Shown here piece by piece: positions 26,598 through 34,956 of a stretch of 49,988 bases of DNA. Each line of letters opens with the position of its first letter. Within the stretch, counting starts at the first letter, position 1. A program made the position numbers and the translations under genes. The DNA comes from Lewinellaceae bacterium (GTDB taxonomy: Bacteria > Bacteroidota > Bacteroidia > Chitinophagales > Saprospiraceae), in contig JAHELJ010000029.1 of NCBI GenBank assembly GCA_024644235.1, positions 1 to 49,988 on the forward strand, in the 5' to 3' direction. Under the pieces are notes generated by a model. The model had not been told where the DNA came from. It ran no database searches and saw nothing but the letters and a program-made list of their open reading frames with translations.

Positions 26598-27860
26598 GTG
26601 TCTTTACAAGTTTTATCATCCTACGTGCAAAAGCACAGTTACCGGCCTCAAAGTCTGCTGTTAAATCAATCGTTTGATCCGGGTCTCGTCGTAGTCATAC
26701 CTGCAATTGCCGAGGAAAACTTGATGACTACCTTAAGAAGTCTATCGGTCTGTCTCGCGCCAAGTTCTCCAGTCGAAGTGATCGTGGTGATCAACCACTC
26801 TATCACTGCCAATTTATCGGTTAAGCAGCTGAATATCGATTGCCTCCAGGAAATTCTTGCCAAAAAGGATGAACTGGAACATCCATGGTTGAAGATAAAT
26901 GTTGTTGAGGCCTTTGACCTTCCTTCAAAACATGCCGGTGTTGGATTGGCTCGAAAGATTGGCATGGATGAGGCCATCTACCATTTCCTTGAGAATGGGC
27001 GAAATGATGGATTGATCCTAAGCCTGGATGCAGATTGCACTTGCGAAAGATCCTACCTGCAAGCGGTGGAGAACTATTTCAATCGAAGAGCAGAGAACTG
27101 GGCAGCAGGAATTTATTTTGAGCACGACATTGATAATGCAAGTCTTTCCCTATCGCAGAGAAATGCAATTATTCAGTACGAATTGCATCTCCGGTACCTT
27201 GTAATGGCACAGCGCCATAGTGGCTTTCCACATGCTTATCATACCATAGGTTCGGCTATGACTTGTAGAGCTGGGGCATATGCAAAGCTTGGGGGTATGA
27301 ATAAAAGACAGGCAGGTGAGGATTTTCATTTTCTCCAAAAGTTTATTGAAGTCAGTCGCTTTGGCCAGATAGGAACTACAATGATTTCGCCCTCTTCAAG
27401 AGCATCCTGGAGAGTTCCTTTCGGCACGGGAAAATCCGTACAAAAGTATCTTGAAACCGGTACTTTGTCTACATACTCCCTTTCATCATTTGAGGACCTT
27501 GCAGCCCTGGTGCGATCAATACCCTCATTGCATGGGAGTCAGGATCTTGATACCTGGTACGGTTCATTGCCTGTTAGTATTCAGATGTTCTTTGATCAGA
27601 TCGACTGGAGGACCTCTGTTCAGCAGATTCTTGACCACACCAGATCATACGACTCATTTGCAAAGCGGTTCTGGAGGTGGATCAATGCATTGAAAGTGGT
27701 TCAATTTTTACATTTCTCACGTCGCTGGAACAGGGATGTGCCCGTGCAACAAGCTTCAACTCAACTGGCTGGTATTCTTGGATTTATCGGGGAAGAACTC
27801 GCTGATGACAGGGAATTACTGCAATTGTATCGAAGATATGAAAGAGATTCATATGCTTAA
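26598..27860 (+). CDS. Family 2 glycosyltransferase
   Basis: The 420-residue protein has the GT-A fold of GT2 enzymes: VVVIPAIAEENLMTTLRSL near residue 30, a nucleotide-sugar region ending GLILSLDADCTCERSYLQAV with a DAD metal motif, a MTCRAGAYAKLGGMNKRQAG acceptor-loop segment, and an EDFHFLQK catalytic acid region. No transmembrane helix is evident, so the enzyme is probably cytoplasmic or peripheral. The acceptor and sugar are unknown. It probably starts with GTG at 26598. It lies just after a terminator, so its expression may depend on readthrough. Confidence 0.82.
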   Translation: MSLQVLSSYVQKHSYRPQSLLLNQSFDPGLVVVIPAIAEENLMTTLRSLSVCLAPSSPVEVIVVINHSITANLSVKQLNIDCLQEILAKKDELEHPWLKINVVEAFDLPSKHAGVGLARKIGMDEAIYHFLENGRNDGLILSLDADCTCERSYLQAVENYFNRRAENWAAGIYFEHDIDNASLSLSQRNAIIQYELHLRYLVMAQRHSGFPHAYHTIGSAMTCRAGAYAKLGGMNKRQAGEDFHFLQKFIEVSRFGQIGTTMISPSSRASWRVPFGTGKSVQKYLETGTLSTYSLSSFEDLAALVRSIPSLHGSQDLDTWYGSLPVSIQMFFDQIDWRTSVQQILDHTRSYDSFAKRFWRWINALKVVQFLHFSRRWNRDVPVQQASTQLAGILGFIGEELADDRELLQLYRRYERDSYA

Positions 27861-27986
27861 TTGATTGAGCAAGATAGGGTTGGAAATGATCTGATGAATA
27901 CTGGCATTTATTTCTGGTGAGATTGGTAATTGCATGGTAATTTTATCGGTGCTACGAATTAGTATTTTACCAAAAAATCGATTTAG

Positions 27987-28015
27987 ACCACCGCTCAAAG
28001 GAACGGTGGTTTTTT
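27987..28015 (+). terminator. Intrinsic terminator after the glycosyltransferase
   Basis: A 7-bp stem (27987-27993 with 28004-28010), a 10-base loop and six T (28010-28015). It lies about 125 bases after the glycosyltransferase stop and immediately before the convergent miaE stop. Confidence 0.75.
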
Positions 28016-28598
28016 AATGTAGTGCAGCCCGTATCGGTAATTTATCCAATACTTCTACCTCCCGGTCAAGCCACCAATCCAATCGCTCGTATACCTGATC
28101 ATGGTCAAAGTAATTTAGGGCCATCTTGACGAAAATGTGACCATGCTTTGCCTCTGATGTCCACAACATCTTATAGAATTTAAAGAGTTCTTGGTCTTCC
28201 TGAGCGTCGCTCACCATCTTAAAACGTTCGGCTCCCCGCGTTTCCATAACAGATGCTATGAGCAGTCTATCAAGAAAACGTTCCGTTCGACCTGAGTGAC
28301 AAAGCTTGACCAGTCCCGCAGCGTAGGGATCTTCACCGATCGAATGCTGAAGCCGTATACCACGTTCCGCCATGATCTCATATACCTGTTGAAAGTGCTC
28401 TAGCTCCTCTACTGCCGTTTCTATTAGTTCAGGGATTATCTCCACCCGGTCCGGATATTTTGCGACAAAGCTCATCGCCATAGAAGATGCCTTCCGCTCA
28501 CAATCTGCATGATCCTGTAAGAAAGAATCGAAATCAGTCATCACCGCTTCCAACCAAGCAGCCGAGCTTTCCTTCTTTATATCCAGGTTAAGTTTCAA
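28014..28598 (-). CDS. miaE: tRNA-(ms2io6A)-hydroxylase (MiaE-like)
   Basis: The 194-residue diiron protein matches the MiaE family, ferritin-like non-haem enzymes that hydroxylate the isopentenyl group of modified A37 in tRNA using O2. Visible iron-ligand segments are DHADCERKASSMAMSF, VEELEHFQQVYEIMAERG, SVMETRGAERFKMV and WTSEAKHGHIFVKMA, giving the E..ExxH pattern twice. It faces the glycosyltransferase across a terminator. An oxygen-dependent tRNA modification agrees with an aerobic lifestyle. Confidence 0.9.
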   Translation of the reverse strand: MKLNLDIKKESSAAWLEAVMTDFDSFLQDHADCERKASSMAMSFVAKYPDRVEIIPELIETAVEELEHFQQVYEIMAERGIRLQHSIGEDPYAAGLVKLCHSGRTERFLDRLLIASVMETRGAERFKMVSDAQEDQELFKFYKMLWTSEAKHGHIFVKMALNYFDHDQVYERLDWWLDREVEVLDKLPIRAALH

Positions 28599-28689
28599 TA
28601 GTTGAAATTTTGGATAAATTTAATCGATCCTACCAAACTAACCGAGGTCTAATATTCGTCTATAGCAATAGATCTTCAAATGGAAAGAT

Positions 28690-29145
28690 ATGGTACGCTT
28701 GATTTTTCTCTTTTTCTTGGTTGGTACTGCTACTTGTAAGAAGGAAGCATTGGAGTCTGATGTACTTCACATTCGTAGCGGCACATCATTTGGATTTTGC
28801 GTGGGTTATTGTGAGCGCACCCTTTCTCTGGAGCGGGATTCTGCTACCTATGCCATGAATCCAACGCGTGAGGCCGGTCTTCCATCCAAGGAATGTGGAC
28901 TCGCTGTCTCTTCTTTAGACTGGATTGAGGCCATCGCTCTGGTTGATGATGCATTCTTCAATTTGAAGGAGGTCTACGGATGCCCTGACTGCCGGGATCA
29001 GGGTTCTGAATGGATTGAGGTGATCACAACATCCAGGTCACATAAAGTGACATTTGACCCCACTCTTGAAGACATCATCCATCCGCTGGTTGTCAATCAA
29101 CGGAAATGGAGAGACCGGTTTGAGTCCGAAACCCCGTGTCAATAG
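28690..29145 (+). CDS. Hypothetical lipoprotein with paired cysteines
   Basis: The 151-residue protein starts with a short signal ending VGTATC, a plausible lipobox. The mature part has a FGFCVGYC motif, a CPDC pair and a C-terminal PC, and looks beta-rich (an ITTSRSHKVTFDP-type strand pair). It resembles small Bacteroidota lipoproteins of the DUF6438 kind. I know no function. It is divergent from miaE and convergent with the 43-residue gene at 29167. Confidence 0.65.
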   Translation: MVRLIFLFFLVGTATCKKEALESDVLHIRSGTSFGFCVGYCERTLSLERDSATYAMNPTREAGLPSKECGLAVSSLDWIEAIALVDDAFFNLKEVYGCPDCRDQGSEWIEVITTSRSHKVTFDPTLEDIIHPLVVNQRKWRDRFESETPCQ

Positions 29146-29166
29146 TCCTCACTGAAGTCAGAAAGG

Positions 29167-29298
29167 TCACGTGCTGCTCCTGTAGGCAATGTATACCAGC
29201 ACCAGCAATATCGCGGTAACGATCACAATGATTCTAAAGATCTTACGCTCGGCCTTCTTGTTTTTAACTTCCAGCCTCCTCCGGCTTCGTCTAGACAT
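29167..29298 (-). CDS. 43-residue single-span membrane protein
   Basis: This short gene begins at an ATG (29296-29298) and ends at TGA (29167-29169). The product has a very basic N-terminus (MSRRSRRRLEVKNKKAERK) and one hydrophobic helix of about 19 residues (IIVIVTAILLVLVYIAY), then a short polar tail. The Arg/Lys-rich start predicts the N-terminus inside. It lies 58 bases downstream of the helicase gene on the same strand and may be cotranscribed with it. The function is unknown. Confidence 0.55.
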   Translation of the reverse strand: MSRRSRRRLEVKNKKAERKIFRIIVIVTAILLVLVYIAYRSST

Positions 29299-29356
29299 GC
29301 TAACCTATTTGATGAACCCAAGAAAATTAAGAAAGAACCTGCAATTTCTAAAAACG

Positions 29357-30649
29357 TTACCTCATCATCTGATTATGAAAATCAACGATGCGCTCGTCAA
29401 TCAGGACATCTTGATAGCGAATCGGTTTTCGTAATACAATCCCCTCCAAAGTTCGACATCGGCTAAGAGCCACATACAGCTGCCCATGCTCAAATGCTCC
29501 ATAACCGAGATCGATGATCACTTTGTCAAACGTTTTGCCCTGGCTCTTATGAACTGTTATAGCCCAAGCCAGCCTTAGTGGATATTGACAAAAGGAACCG
29601 AGGACTTCAGTGTCTACATTACCACTGATGCCGGAATGTTTGTACTTGAGAATTTCCCATTCTTGCCTATCTACTTCTATGACTGATTCCTTTTCATGGT
29701 CGCGAATGGTTACCCAAATCTTGTCTTTTGTAAGTGTTTGGATTTTGCCTATGGTACCATTTACATAGCGTCGAAATGGATCATTTTTTATGAACATCAC
29801 CTGAGCTCCTTCCTTAAGCATCAAGACTGCATCGGTTGGATAAAGCTTCGGATTAAACTTTCCTTTTATCACGGTCTGGTAACGGTAGGCTGGAGAGGAA
29901 ATCTTATCGAGTGCTCTTGCATTGAGACGTTGAGCAGTCTGATTCCTCATGGTAAGGGTGATGTATGCCTCTTCGAAGGAATCTGATGCATCAGTCCGCT
30001 CATTTAGTGCAGCCAGGATCACTTCGTCGACGTCACTGGAACGAATCGACTCAAGAAGTGAGATAAAGTGCCGTTCCTCTTGGCGGTACACTTTTGTGAG
30101 TTCTACAAATTCAAGATGAAAGCCCTGCTCAAATATTTTGGCGGAAAAAAAGTAGGGGCTATCATAAATGCTTCTAAAAAACTCCTTCTCATAGTGACTT
30201 GCGACCACTGGTGGTAATTGGAAGAGGTCTCCAAAGAATATCATCTGTACTCCTCCAAATAATCTTGGATCTTCCCGGTTCAATCTCAATGCATAATCAA
30301 TATTATCCAAAAGGTCTGCACGCACCATGGAAATCTCATCGATGACAATGACCTCAATAGAACGGAAGAACTTTGGATTCTTACGTTTTTCGATATCCTT
30401 TGAGGTTAGAATTCTCGGTGCAAATCCAAAAAAAGAATGGATCGTTTGCCCCCGTACATTGAGTGCAGAGACTCCAGTTGGTGCCAGTACTATGCACTTC
30501 TTCTTGGTTGTTTTCCGAAACAATTGTAGGAGAGTGGATTTGCCAGTGCCTGCCCGCCCGGTAATAAACACGTGTTGATCAGTCCCCTCCAACATATTGA
30601 GGACCGATTGGAAGTCTTCACTTAATATGAATGGTTCACGTAATGCCAA
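29357..30649 (-). CDS. PIF1/RecD2-like superfamily 1 DNA helicase
   Basis: The 430-residue protein has the SF1B helicase motifs in order: Walker A GRAGTGKSTLLQLF near 31, IVLAPTGVSALNVRG, Walker B VIDEISMVRADLLDNI near 100, FFGDLFQLPPVV, ELTKVYRQE, ITVHKSQGKTFDKV and YVALSRCRTLEGI. This is a 5'-3' helicase core of the PIF1 type, probably acting in DNA repair or replication. Some relatives have extra C-terminal domains; this one stops soon after motif VI (VDFHNQMMR). It is divergent from the SdpI gene. Confidence 0.88.
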   Translation of the reverse strand: MALREPFILSEDFQSVLNMLEGTDQHVFITGRAGTGKSTLLQLFRKTTKKKCIVLAPTGVSALNVRGQTIHSFFGFAPRILTSKDIEKRKNPKFFRSIEVIVIDEISMVRADLLDNIDYALRLNREDPRLFGGVQMIFFGDLFQLPPVVASHYEKEFFRSIYDSPYFFSAKIFEQGFHLEFVELTKVYRQEERHFISLLESIRSSDVDEVILAALNERTDASDSFEEAYITLTMRNQTAQRLNARALDKISSPAYRYQTVIKGKFNPKLYPTDAVLMLKEGAQVMFIKNDPFRRYVNGTIGKIQTLTKDKIWVTIRDHEKESVIEVDRQEWEILKYKHSGISGNVDTEVLGSFCQYPLRLAWAITVHKSQGKTFDKVIIDLGYGAFEHGQLYVALSRCRTLEGIVLRKPIRYQDVLIDERIVDFHNQMMR

Positions 30650-30719
30650 AACAGTTACTCAGAAGTTTGATACCTTGCGGGCCTAATTGTCTGATGACAA
30701 TGTATCAATTTTTTGGTAA

Positions 30720-31049
30720 GTGTCGGTCGTAGTATACCTCGTTCTTAGCCCACTCTTGCTGGTTTTAAGTTTAATCTTTTACCGGTTTCAGCCCAGGAAG
30801 ATAAATCCATATTATGGCTACCGTACGAGGAGGTCAATGGCCAGTCAACACAATTGGAAGATTGCCAATGAATACAGTTGTAGAATCTTGGTCGGCCTTT
30901 CTGTAGTTCTGAATAGCATTCAGGCTTTGGCTTATATACTTTTATCAGACCAAGTAGCGTTTCTTCTGGTTGCATGTTTGATGGTACTTGGGCTAATCGC
31001 TATCATCCCACTGACTGAATCGCACCTTAAGAAATTTGGAGACCAATAA
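30720..31049 (+). CDS. SdpI-family small membrane protein
   Basis: The 109-residue protein has three hydrophobic helices and the family motif NPYYGYRTRRSMASQHNWKI followed by AN near residues 28-49. SdpI of Bacillus is an immunity protein and signal sensor; members in other phyla are of unknown role. It starts with GTG at 30720 and ends 5 bases before the next gene, so both are probably cotranscribed. Confidence 0.8.
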   Translation: MSVVVYLVLSPLLLVLSLIFYRFQPRKINPYYGYRTRRSMASQHNWKIANEYSCRILVGLSVVLNSIQALAYILLSDQVAFLLVACLMVLGLIAIIPLTESHLKKFGDQ

Positions 31050-31054
31050 TTCAC

Positions 31055-31789
31055 ATGAGCAAGGATATGATTTCAGATAGACAATACGAGGCATTCCAAT
31101 TTAAGGAGTTTAGCCTTGAACATAAGATTGCACCGATGAAGATAGGTGTGGATGGTATCCTGTTGGGAAGCTGGGCCGAGGTGGAGAATGCCAGACACAT
31201 ACTTGATATTGGTACCGGCTGCGGGCTGATCGCCATGCTGTTGGCGCAGAGAAACAAGAAGGCAAATATTATTGGTGTAGAAATCGATCCAGCCACGGCT
31301 GAAGAAGCCAGCGAGAATGTTCGTTCTTCACCCTGGCCGAGTCGTATAACGGTAGTGACAAATTCTATTCAGGATTTTGCTTCAGAGGCCCGCCAAGAAT
31401 TCGATATGATAGTTTCCAATCCGCCGTTTTTTACTGGAGGAACCCTTTCGCTCAATGAAAATCGGCTGGCTGTGAGACACACGACAAAGCTTTCACATTC
31501 AGATCTTTTTGCCGCCGTGCGGAAATTGCTTAGCCAAGAAGGAAGTTTCTCGGTAATCTTGCCCTATTTGGAGGGGAGGAGGTTCATCGAAATGGTTGAG
31601 GCTTACGGTTTTCATCTGAAGAGGCTGTGTCATGTACATCCAACTCCCGGTGGGAAAGTCGAAAGAATGCTAATCACTCTCGGTCGTTGTAGATCAGAGG
31701 TTGAACAGGAAAGTGTGACGATTCGAAATCTTGATGGTAGCTTTTCGGACCAATATCGCAGGCTCACTTCTGATTTCTATATCGAATAA
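31055..31789 (+). CDS. trmN6: tRNA1(Val) (adenine(37)-N6)-methyltransferase
   Basis: The 244-residue Rossmann-fold methyltransferase has the SAM motif ILDIGTGCGLIAMLLAQ near 51, an acidic VEIDPATAEEASENV motif II, and the NPPFF catalytic motif of N6-adenine methyltransferases. The N-terminal FQFKEFSLEHKIAPMKIGVD is characteristic of the YfiC/TrmN6 group. A terminator hairpin follows directly. Confidence 0.88.
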   Translation: MSKDMISDRQYEAFQFKEFSLEHKIAPMKIGVDGILLGSWAEVENARHILDIGTGCGLIAMLLAQRNKKANIIGVEIDPATAEEASENVRSSPWPSRITVVTNSIQDFASEARQEFDMIVSNPPFFTGGTLSLNENRLAVRHTTKLSHSDLFAAVRKLLSQEGSFSVILPYLEGRRFIEMVEAYGFHLKRLCHVHPTPGGKVERMLITLGRCRSEVEQESVTIRNLDGSFSDQYRRLTSDFYIE

Positions 31790-31814
31790 AGCCAGATGGA
31801 CTACCCATCTGGCT
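31790..31814 (+). terminator. Intrinsic terminator after trmN6
   Basis: A 10-bp stem (31790-31799 with 31805-31814) with a 5-base loop overlaps the trmN6 stop region and is followed by a T-rich stretch. It may also serve the convergent HTH gene. Confidence 0.7.
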
Positions 31815-31841
31815 CTCTTTCTAATTAGCCTTTTTTCCTAA

Positions 31842-32102
31842 TTAAGTAGTAGATTCTGTTGCTACTTCAGCAATGATTTTCTTAGCTAAATCCAGTATGG
31901 TTGTGTCTTCGAGATGGATGATACCTCCATTCGGCCCTGGTTGTAAATGGCGACCCACCGTGTCCCCATCTCTGTATTTGTTTGCTCCAAAGTAGTTTCG
32001 AATCGTTTGCTCATTCATATTGAGCTCTTGAGCCATGCGCTTAATACTGCCGGTAGGCAGACTGTGTTTAATCTTTCGAAGCTCTTCGAATGTAATGTAC
32101 AT
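31842..32102 (-). CDS. Small helix-turn-helix DNA-binding protein
   Basis: The 86-residue protein contains an HTH-like segment (GSIKRMAQELNMNEQTIRNY) at about 18-37 after MYITFEELRKIKHSLP, then a GPNGGIIHLEDTTILDLAKK tail. Similar small proteins are common in Bacteroidota and are annotated only as DNA-binding; targets are unknown. The ATG at 32102 is preferred to a TTG two codons upstream. A promoter-terminator unit lies 142 bases upstream on the same strand, and no own promoter was seen between. Confidence 0.8.
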   Translation of the reverse strand: MYITFEELRKIKHSLPTGSIKRMAQELNMNEQTIRNYFGANKYRDGDTVGRHLQPGPNGGIIHLEDTTILDLAKKIIAEVATESTT

Positions 32103-32243
32103 AGGCAAGAAAATTTTTTGAAAATGAAACGAATAAATCAGGATAGAAAGGTCCTCTACTCATACCATCCTAAGTTATAAAAATTGGAGACAAGGGGAAA
32201 GAAAAAGGTGGGTTCTTGGCGAACTTTTTCTTTTGTGGAGGGC

Positions 32244-32272
32244 AAAAAAAAAGCTCGTGACTTTTCACGAGC
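32244..32272 (-). terminator. Strong intrinsic terminator (minus strand)
   Basis: An 8-bp stem (32253-32260 with 32265-32272), a 4-base loop and nine T on the minus strand (32244-32252). Confidence 0.85.
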
Positions 32273-32309
32273 AAAAACCGATTGATTATTTAATAACCAA
32301 AACTTACAC
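32244..32309 (-). ncRNA. Candidate short leader RNA / small RNA upstream of the HTH gene
   Basis: On the minus strand this segment runs from about 7 bases after a TATATTTG element to the end of a terminator T run, about 66 bases. It has no plausible open frame. Just before the terminator stem it shares a CGGTTTTTGCTCG pattern with the equivalent position (CGGGTTTTTTAGCTA) of the unit at 26519-26583. It could be an attenuator for the HTH gene or a stand-alone RNA. Confidence 0.4.
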
Positions 32310-32314
32310 CATGC

Positions 32315-32345
32315 CAAATATAAAACAGATTATGAAAAAATGCAA
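32315..32345 (-). promoter_or_regulatory. Bacteroidota-type promoter of the short RNA
   Basis: On the minus strand TATATTTG (32315-32322), a perfect TAnnTTTG, is preceded after 20 bases by TTG (32343-32345). It lies downstream of mqnD and would drive only the short unit and possibly the HTH gene. Confidence 0.65.
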
Positions 32346-32488
32346 TATGTAATGCAATTTTTTTCAACGCTAAATAAGTTAAATAAATTCTTAATTCATA
32401 TTAAGCTATAGGTGAAGGAGTAAGCTTACTTAAGTGTAAGTAGCTCATAATGAGTCATCTAAACCCCCAATCGTTGATAAAAAACCTC

Positions 32489-33319
32489 TCAAAAGAGTGG
32501 AAAAGGTGAGATATTGCGCCCCTGATTCTTGGCTTCCTCAAAGAACGTCTGGACGGCAAGACGTCCTGCTTTCCCCAAATTCAGACTAAACTCATTGACA
32601 TACAGAGAGATATGTTGCTTCATGACCTCCTCATCCATCTCCTGAGCATATTGGCGGACGTATTGCATCACCTCTTTTTGGTGATTATAAGCGTATCGGA
32701 TACTCTGAGTGATGAGTTGTTCAATCTGTTTGATCAAGGCAGGCTCCAGGTCTCTCCGACCCACAATTCCTCCCAATGGTATGGGTTGACCGCTTGATAG
32801 TTCCCAAAAAGTACCTAGATCTTGCAGGCTGACAAGTCCCTTCTCCTCATATGTGAATCGATTTTCATGTATGATCACCCCGGCTTCAACGCTATGCGAT
32901 AGGATCGCTTCCTCAATTTCGCTGAAAAGAAGAATTTTTTTCTGGACGGTGAATGGCAGAAAATAGTCGAGAAGAAAGTTTGCCGTCGTGAGCTCTCCCG
33001 GGATAGCTACCACCTTATCCTTAATCTCTTCGAGTGAGGTGCCGGGCCGGACAATCAGGAGTGGCCCGCAATTTCTTCCCAGGGCCGCACCTGATTGGAG
33101 CAGCCGGTAGCGGTCAGTAAGAGTCAAATATGCGCCAAAGCTGAGTTTGGTTACTGGTAATTTTGCCTTAACAGCTTTTTGATTCAGTTCTTCAACATCC
33201 GCGATGTACGGAGTGAATGAGATACCTTTGGTGTCAATCTTATGATGGAGAAGGGCATAGAAAATAAAAGTATCATTAGGACAGGGCGAAAACCCTATTA
33301 CTATGTTTGACGCAGACAT
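32489..33319 (-). CDS. mqnD: 1,4-dihydroxy-6-naphthoate synthase (futalosine pathway)
   Basis: MqnD converts cyclic dehypoxanthine futalosine to 1,4-dihydroxy-6-naphthoate for menaquinone. The 276-residue protein has the periplasmic-binding-like fold of the MqnA/MqnD family: IGFSPCPNDTFIFYALLH at the N-terminus, KLSFGAYLTLTDRYRLLQSG and PIPLGGIVGRRDLE. It therefore indicates the futalosine route instead of the classical MenB-type pathway. Its first 17 bases overlap head-to-head with the divergent pseudouridine synthase gene. Confidence 0.93.
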   Translation of the reverse strand: MSASNIVIGFSPCPNDTFIFYALLHHKIDTKGISFTPYIADVEELNQKAVKAKLPVTKLSFGAYLTLTDRYRLLQSGAALGRNCGPLLIVRPGTSLEEIKDKVVAIPGELTTANFLLDYFLPFTVQKKILLFSEIEEAILSHSVEAGVIIHENRFTYEEKGLVSLQDLGTFWELSSGQPIPLGGIVGRRDLEPALIKQIEQLITQSIRYAYNHQKEVMQYVRQYAQEMDEEVMKQHISLYVNEFSLNLGKAGRLAVQTFFEEAKNQGRNISPFPLF

Positions 33320-34025
33320 TGGTCACCCTGATTTAAAAATCTTGTTCGAAGATAACCATTTGATTGTCGTGCATAAGCCGGGAGGATTACTGGCTCAAGG
33401 TGATCGTACGGGAGATGAATCGGTGGTTGATTTGGTAAAACAATACATAAAAATAAAATATCAGAAACCGGGGGCAGTCTTTTTGGGACTATGCCACCGG
33501 ATCGACAGACCTGTTAGTGGGGCTTTGCTTTTAGCCCGTACCAGCAAAGCCTTGACTCGAGTCAACAAGATGTTTTCTGCAGGTACGATTTCTAAGACCT
33601 ACATTGCCCTTACTGATCAACAGATTCCACCGCAAGGCACCGTTCGACAATGGCTGATTAAAGATCGAAAACGAAATAAGGTAACAGCTTTTGCGGGAGA
33701 GCATTCGAATGCGAAGGAAGCAGTAACAGAATATGTATTGATTGCAAGAAGAGGGGATCATAACCTCGTTTTATTATCACCGAAGACTGGGCGACCCCAT
33801 CAGCTTCGGGTAGCAATGGCAGGTCTGGGAGCTCCGATCCTTGGAGATACCAAATATGGCAGCAAGGTGAGCGTGAAGGATTTTATTTTCCTCCATAGCT
33901 TGCGGTTGCGTTTCGAACATCCTGTAAAACGAGAGATGACATCAATACTAGCCGATTTTCCAAACCAAACTTATTGGCAAAGATTTGCTGACCTGAAAGA
34001 AGAATTGCTGATTGCCGCTAGTTAG
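33303..34025 (+). CDS. RluA-family RNA pseudouridine synthase
   Basis: The 240-residue enzyme isomerises uridine in rRNA or tRNA. It shows the RluA catalytic motif HRIDRPVSGALLLART with the essential Asp near residue 65, KTYIAL, and GRPHQLRVAMAGLGAPILGD. There is no N-terminal S4 domain, so the compact RluA/RluC-type catalytic unit stands alone. The target site is not predictable. The ATG lies inside the start of mqnD on the opposite strand. Confidence 0.88.
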   Translation: MFDADIGHPDLKILFEDNHLIVVHKPGGLLAQGDRTGDESVVDLVKQYIKIKYQKPGAVFLGLCHRIDRPVSGALLLARTSKALTRVNKMFSAGTISKTYIALTDQQIPPQGTVRQWLIKDRKRNKVTAFAGEHSNAKEAVTEYVLIARRGDHNLVLLSPKTGRPHQLRVAMAGLGAPILGDTKYGSKVSVKDFIFLHSLRLRFEHPVKREMTSILADFPNQTYWQRFADLKEELLIAAS

Positions 34026-34032
34026 AAGGCAC

Positions 34033-34063
34033 TTTTCTTTTTTATCAAATGATCGTACTTTTG
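34033..34063 (+). promoter_or_regulatory. Promoter of the SRP RNA gene
   Basis: TACTTTTG (34056-34063), a perfect TAnnTTTG, ends about 6 bases before the first base of the SRP RNA helix. A TTTTC (one mismatch to TTTG) lies about 19 bases upstream. Confidence 0.55.
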
Positions 34064-34068
34064 CTGCA

Positions 34069-34158
34069 GTGAGAGTCATACGATCAGCTCCTTCTGAATC
34101 CCCCCAGGGCAGAAATGCAGCAAGGGTAGGAGGTTGAGCGATCGGTGTGATTTCTCAC
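34069..34158 (+). ncRNA. ffs: Bacterial small signal recognition particle RNA (4.5S type)
   Basis: The segment has the conserved SRP domain IV core (CCAGGGCAGAAATGCAGCAA, 34105-34124), which binds Ffh. The flanks pair into a long hairpin: gtgagagtca...cgatc at the 5' side with gatcg...gtgatttctcac at the 3' side. The length of about 90 bases is typical of the small form. It is preceded by a TAnnTTTG promoter element and followed by a run of T (34159-34165) that ends transcription. End coordinates are estimated from pairing. Confidence 0.88.
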
Positions 34159-34228
34159 TTTTTTTATGCACTCCACTCAGTTCGCTTTTCATACTTTTGT
34201 ATAAACTTTTTTCAAATATCAACCTCCT

Positions 34229-34903
34229 ATGAAATTTTTTATCGACACTGCCAGCATTGATCAGATTAAAGAAGCCAAGGATCTCGGTGTTCTTGATGGC
34301 GTTACAACAAATCCCTCTTTGATGGCCAAGGAAGGAGTAGTAGGCACGGAGAACATTCGACGGCATTACCAGCAGATTTGCGAATTGGTTGATGGCGATG
34401 TCAGTGCCGAAGTCATTTCCACTGATTTTGACGGAATCGTTCAAGAAGGCAAAGAGCTTGCTGCACTTGCTCCCAACATAGTGGTCAAAGTACCGATGAT
34501 CAAAGAGGGTGTAAAGGCGCTTCGCTACTTTAGTGACAATGGTATTCGAACCAATTGCACCTTGGTCTTCTCTGCTGGACAGGCCATTTTGGCCGCCAAG
34601 GCCGGCGCCACCTATTTAAGCCCCTTCATTGGCAGGATTGACGATATCAATTGGGAAGGAATGGACCTTATTAGCGAGATAGCAGAAATCTATGCTATCC
34701 AAAGTTATGAGACGGAAATTCTGGCAGCATCAATCCGCTCAGCAAAACATATCGTCCAGGCAGCAAAATCAGGTGCTGATGTGATTACAGCTCCGTTGTC
34801 TTCCATTTTGGGACTACTCAAACACCCACTTACTGACATAGGGTTGGAGAAATTCCTGGCTGACCACAGAAAAGCCAATGCAGTACAGCAAATAATGACC
34901 TAA
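34229..34903 (+). CDS. tal: Transaldolase / fructose-6-phosphate aldolase (TalC type)
   Basis: The 224-residue enzyme matches the short transaldolase subfamily: [33 protein letters not shown], the Schiff-base lysine in [35 protein letters not shown] and [11 protein letters not shown]. It acts in the non-oxidative pentose phosphate pathway or in fructose-6-phosphate cleavage. A TACTTTTG element at 34192-34199 may be its promoter. Confidence 0.93.
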   Translation: MKFFIDTASIDQIKEAKDLGVLDGVTTNPSLMAKEGVVGTENIRRHYQQICELVDGDVSAEVISTDFDGIVQEGKELAALAPNIVVKVPMIKEGVKALRYFSDNGIRTNCTLVFSAGQAILAAKAGATYLSPFIGRIDDINWEGMDLISEIAEIYAIQSYETEILAASIRSAKHIVQAAKSGADVITAPLSSILGLLKHPLTDIGLEKFLADHRKANAVQQIMT

Positions 34904-34956
34904 ATCTTGAATTGAGCACTCGGCAGACTCTGGTCTGAAGTATCAAATATGTAATC

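Larger units (their letters stand above)
32103..32488. other. Non-coding interval between mqnD and the HTH gene
   Basis: This 386-base AT-rich stretch carries no protein gene. Its minus strand holds a promoter-like pair (32315-32345), a segment of about 65 bases and a strong terminator (32244-32272), described separately. The part from 32346 to 32488 contains a few short inverted repeats (for example aagcttacttaagtgtaagtagctc near 32423) without a T tract. Confidence 0.55.

Noticed and set aside
32423-32444. Inverted repeat near 32423-32444 as a terminator of mqnD
   Set aside because: The arms are AT-rich and short, and no T run follows on the minus strand.
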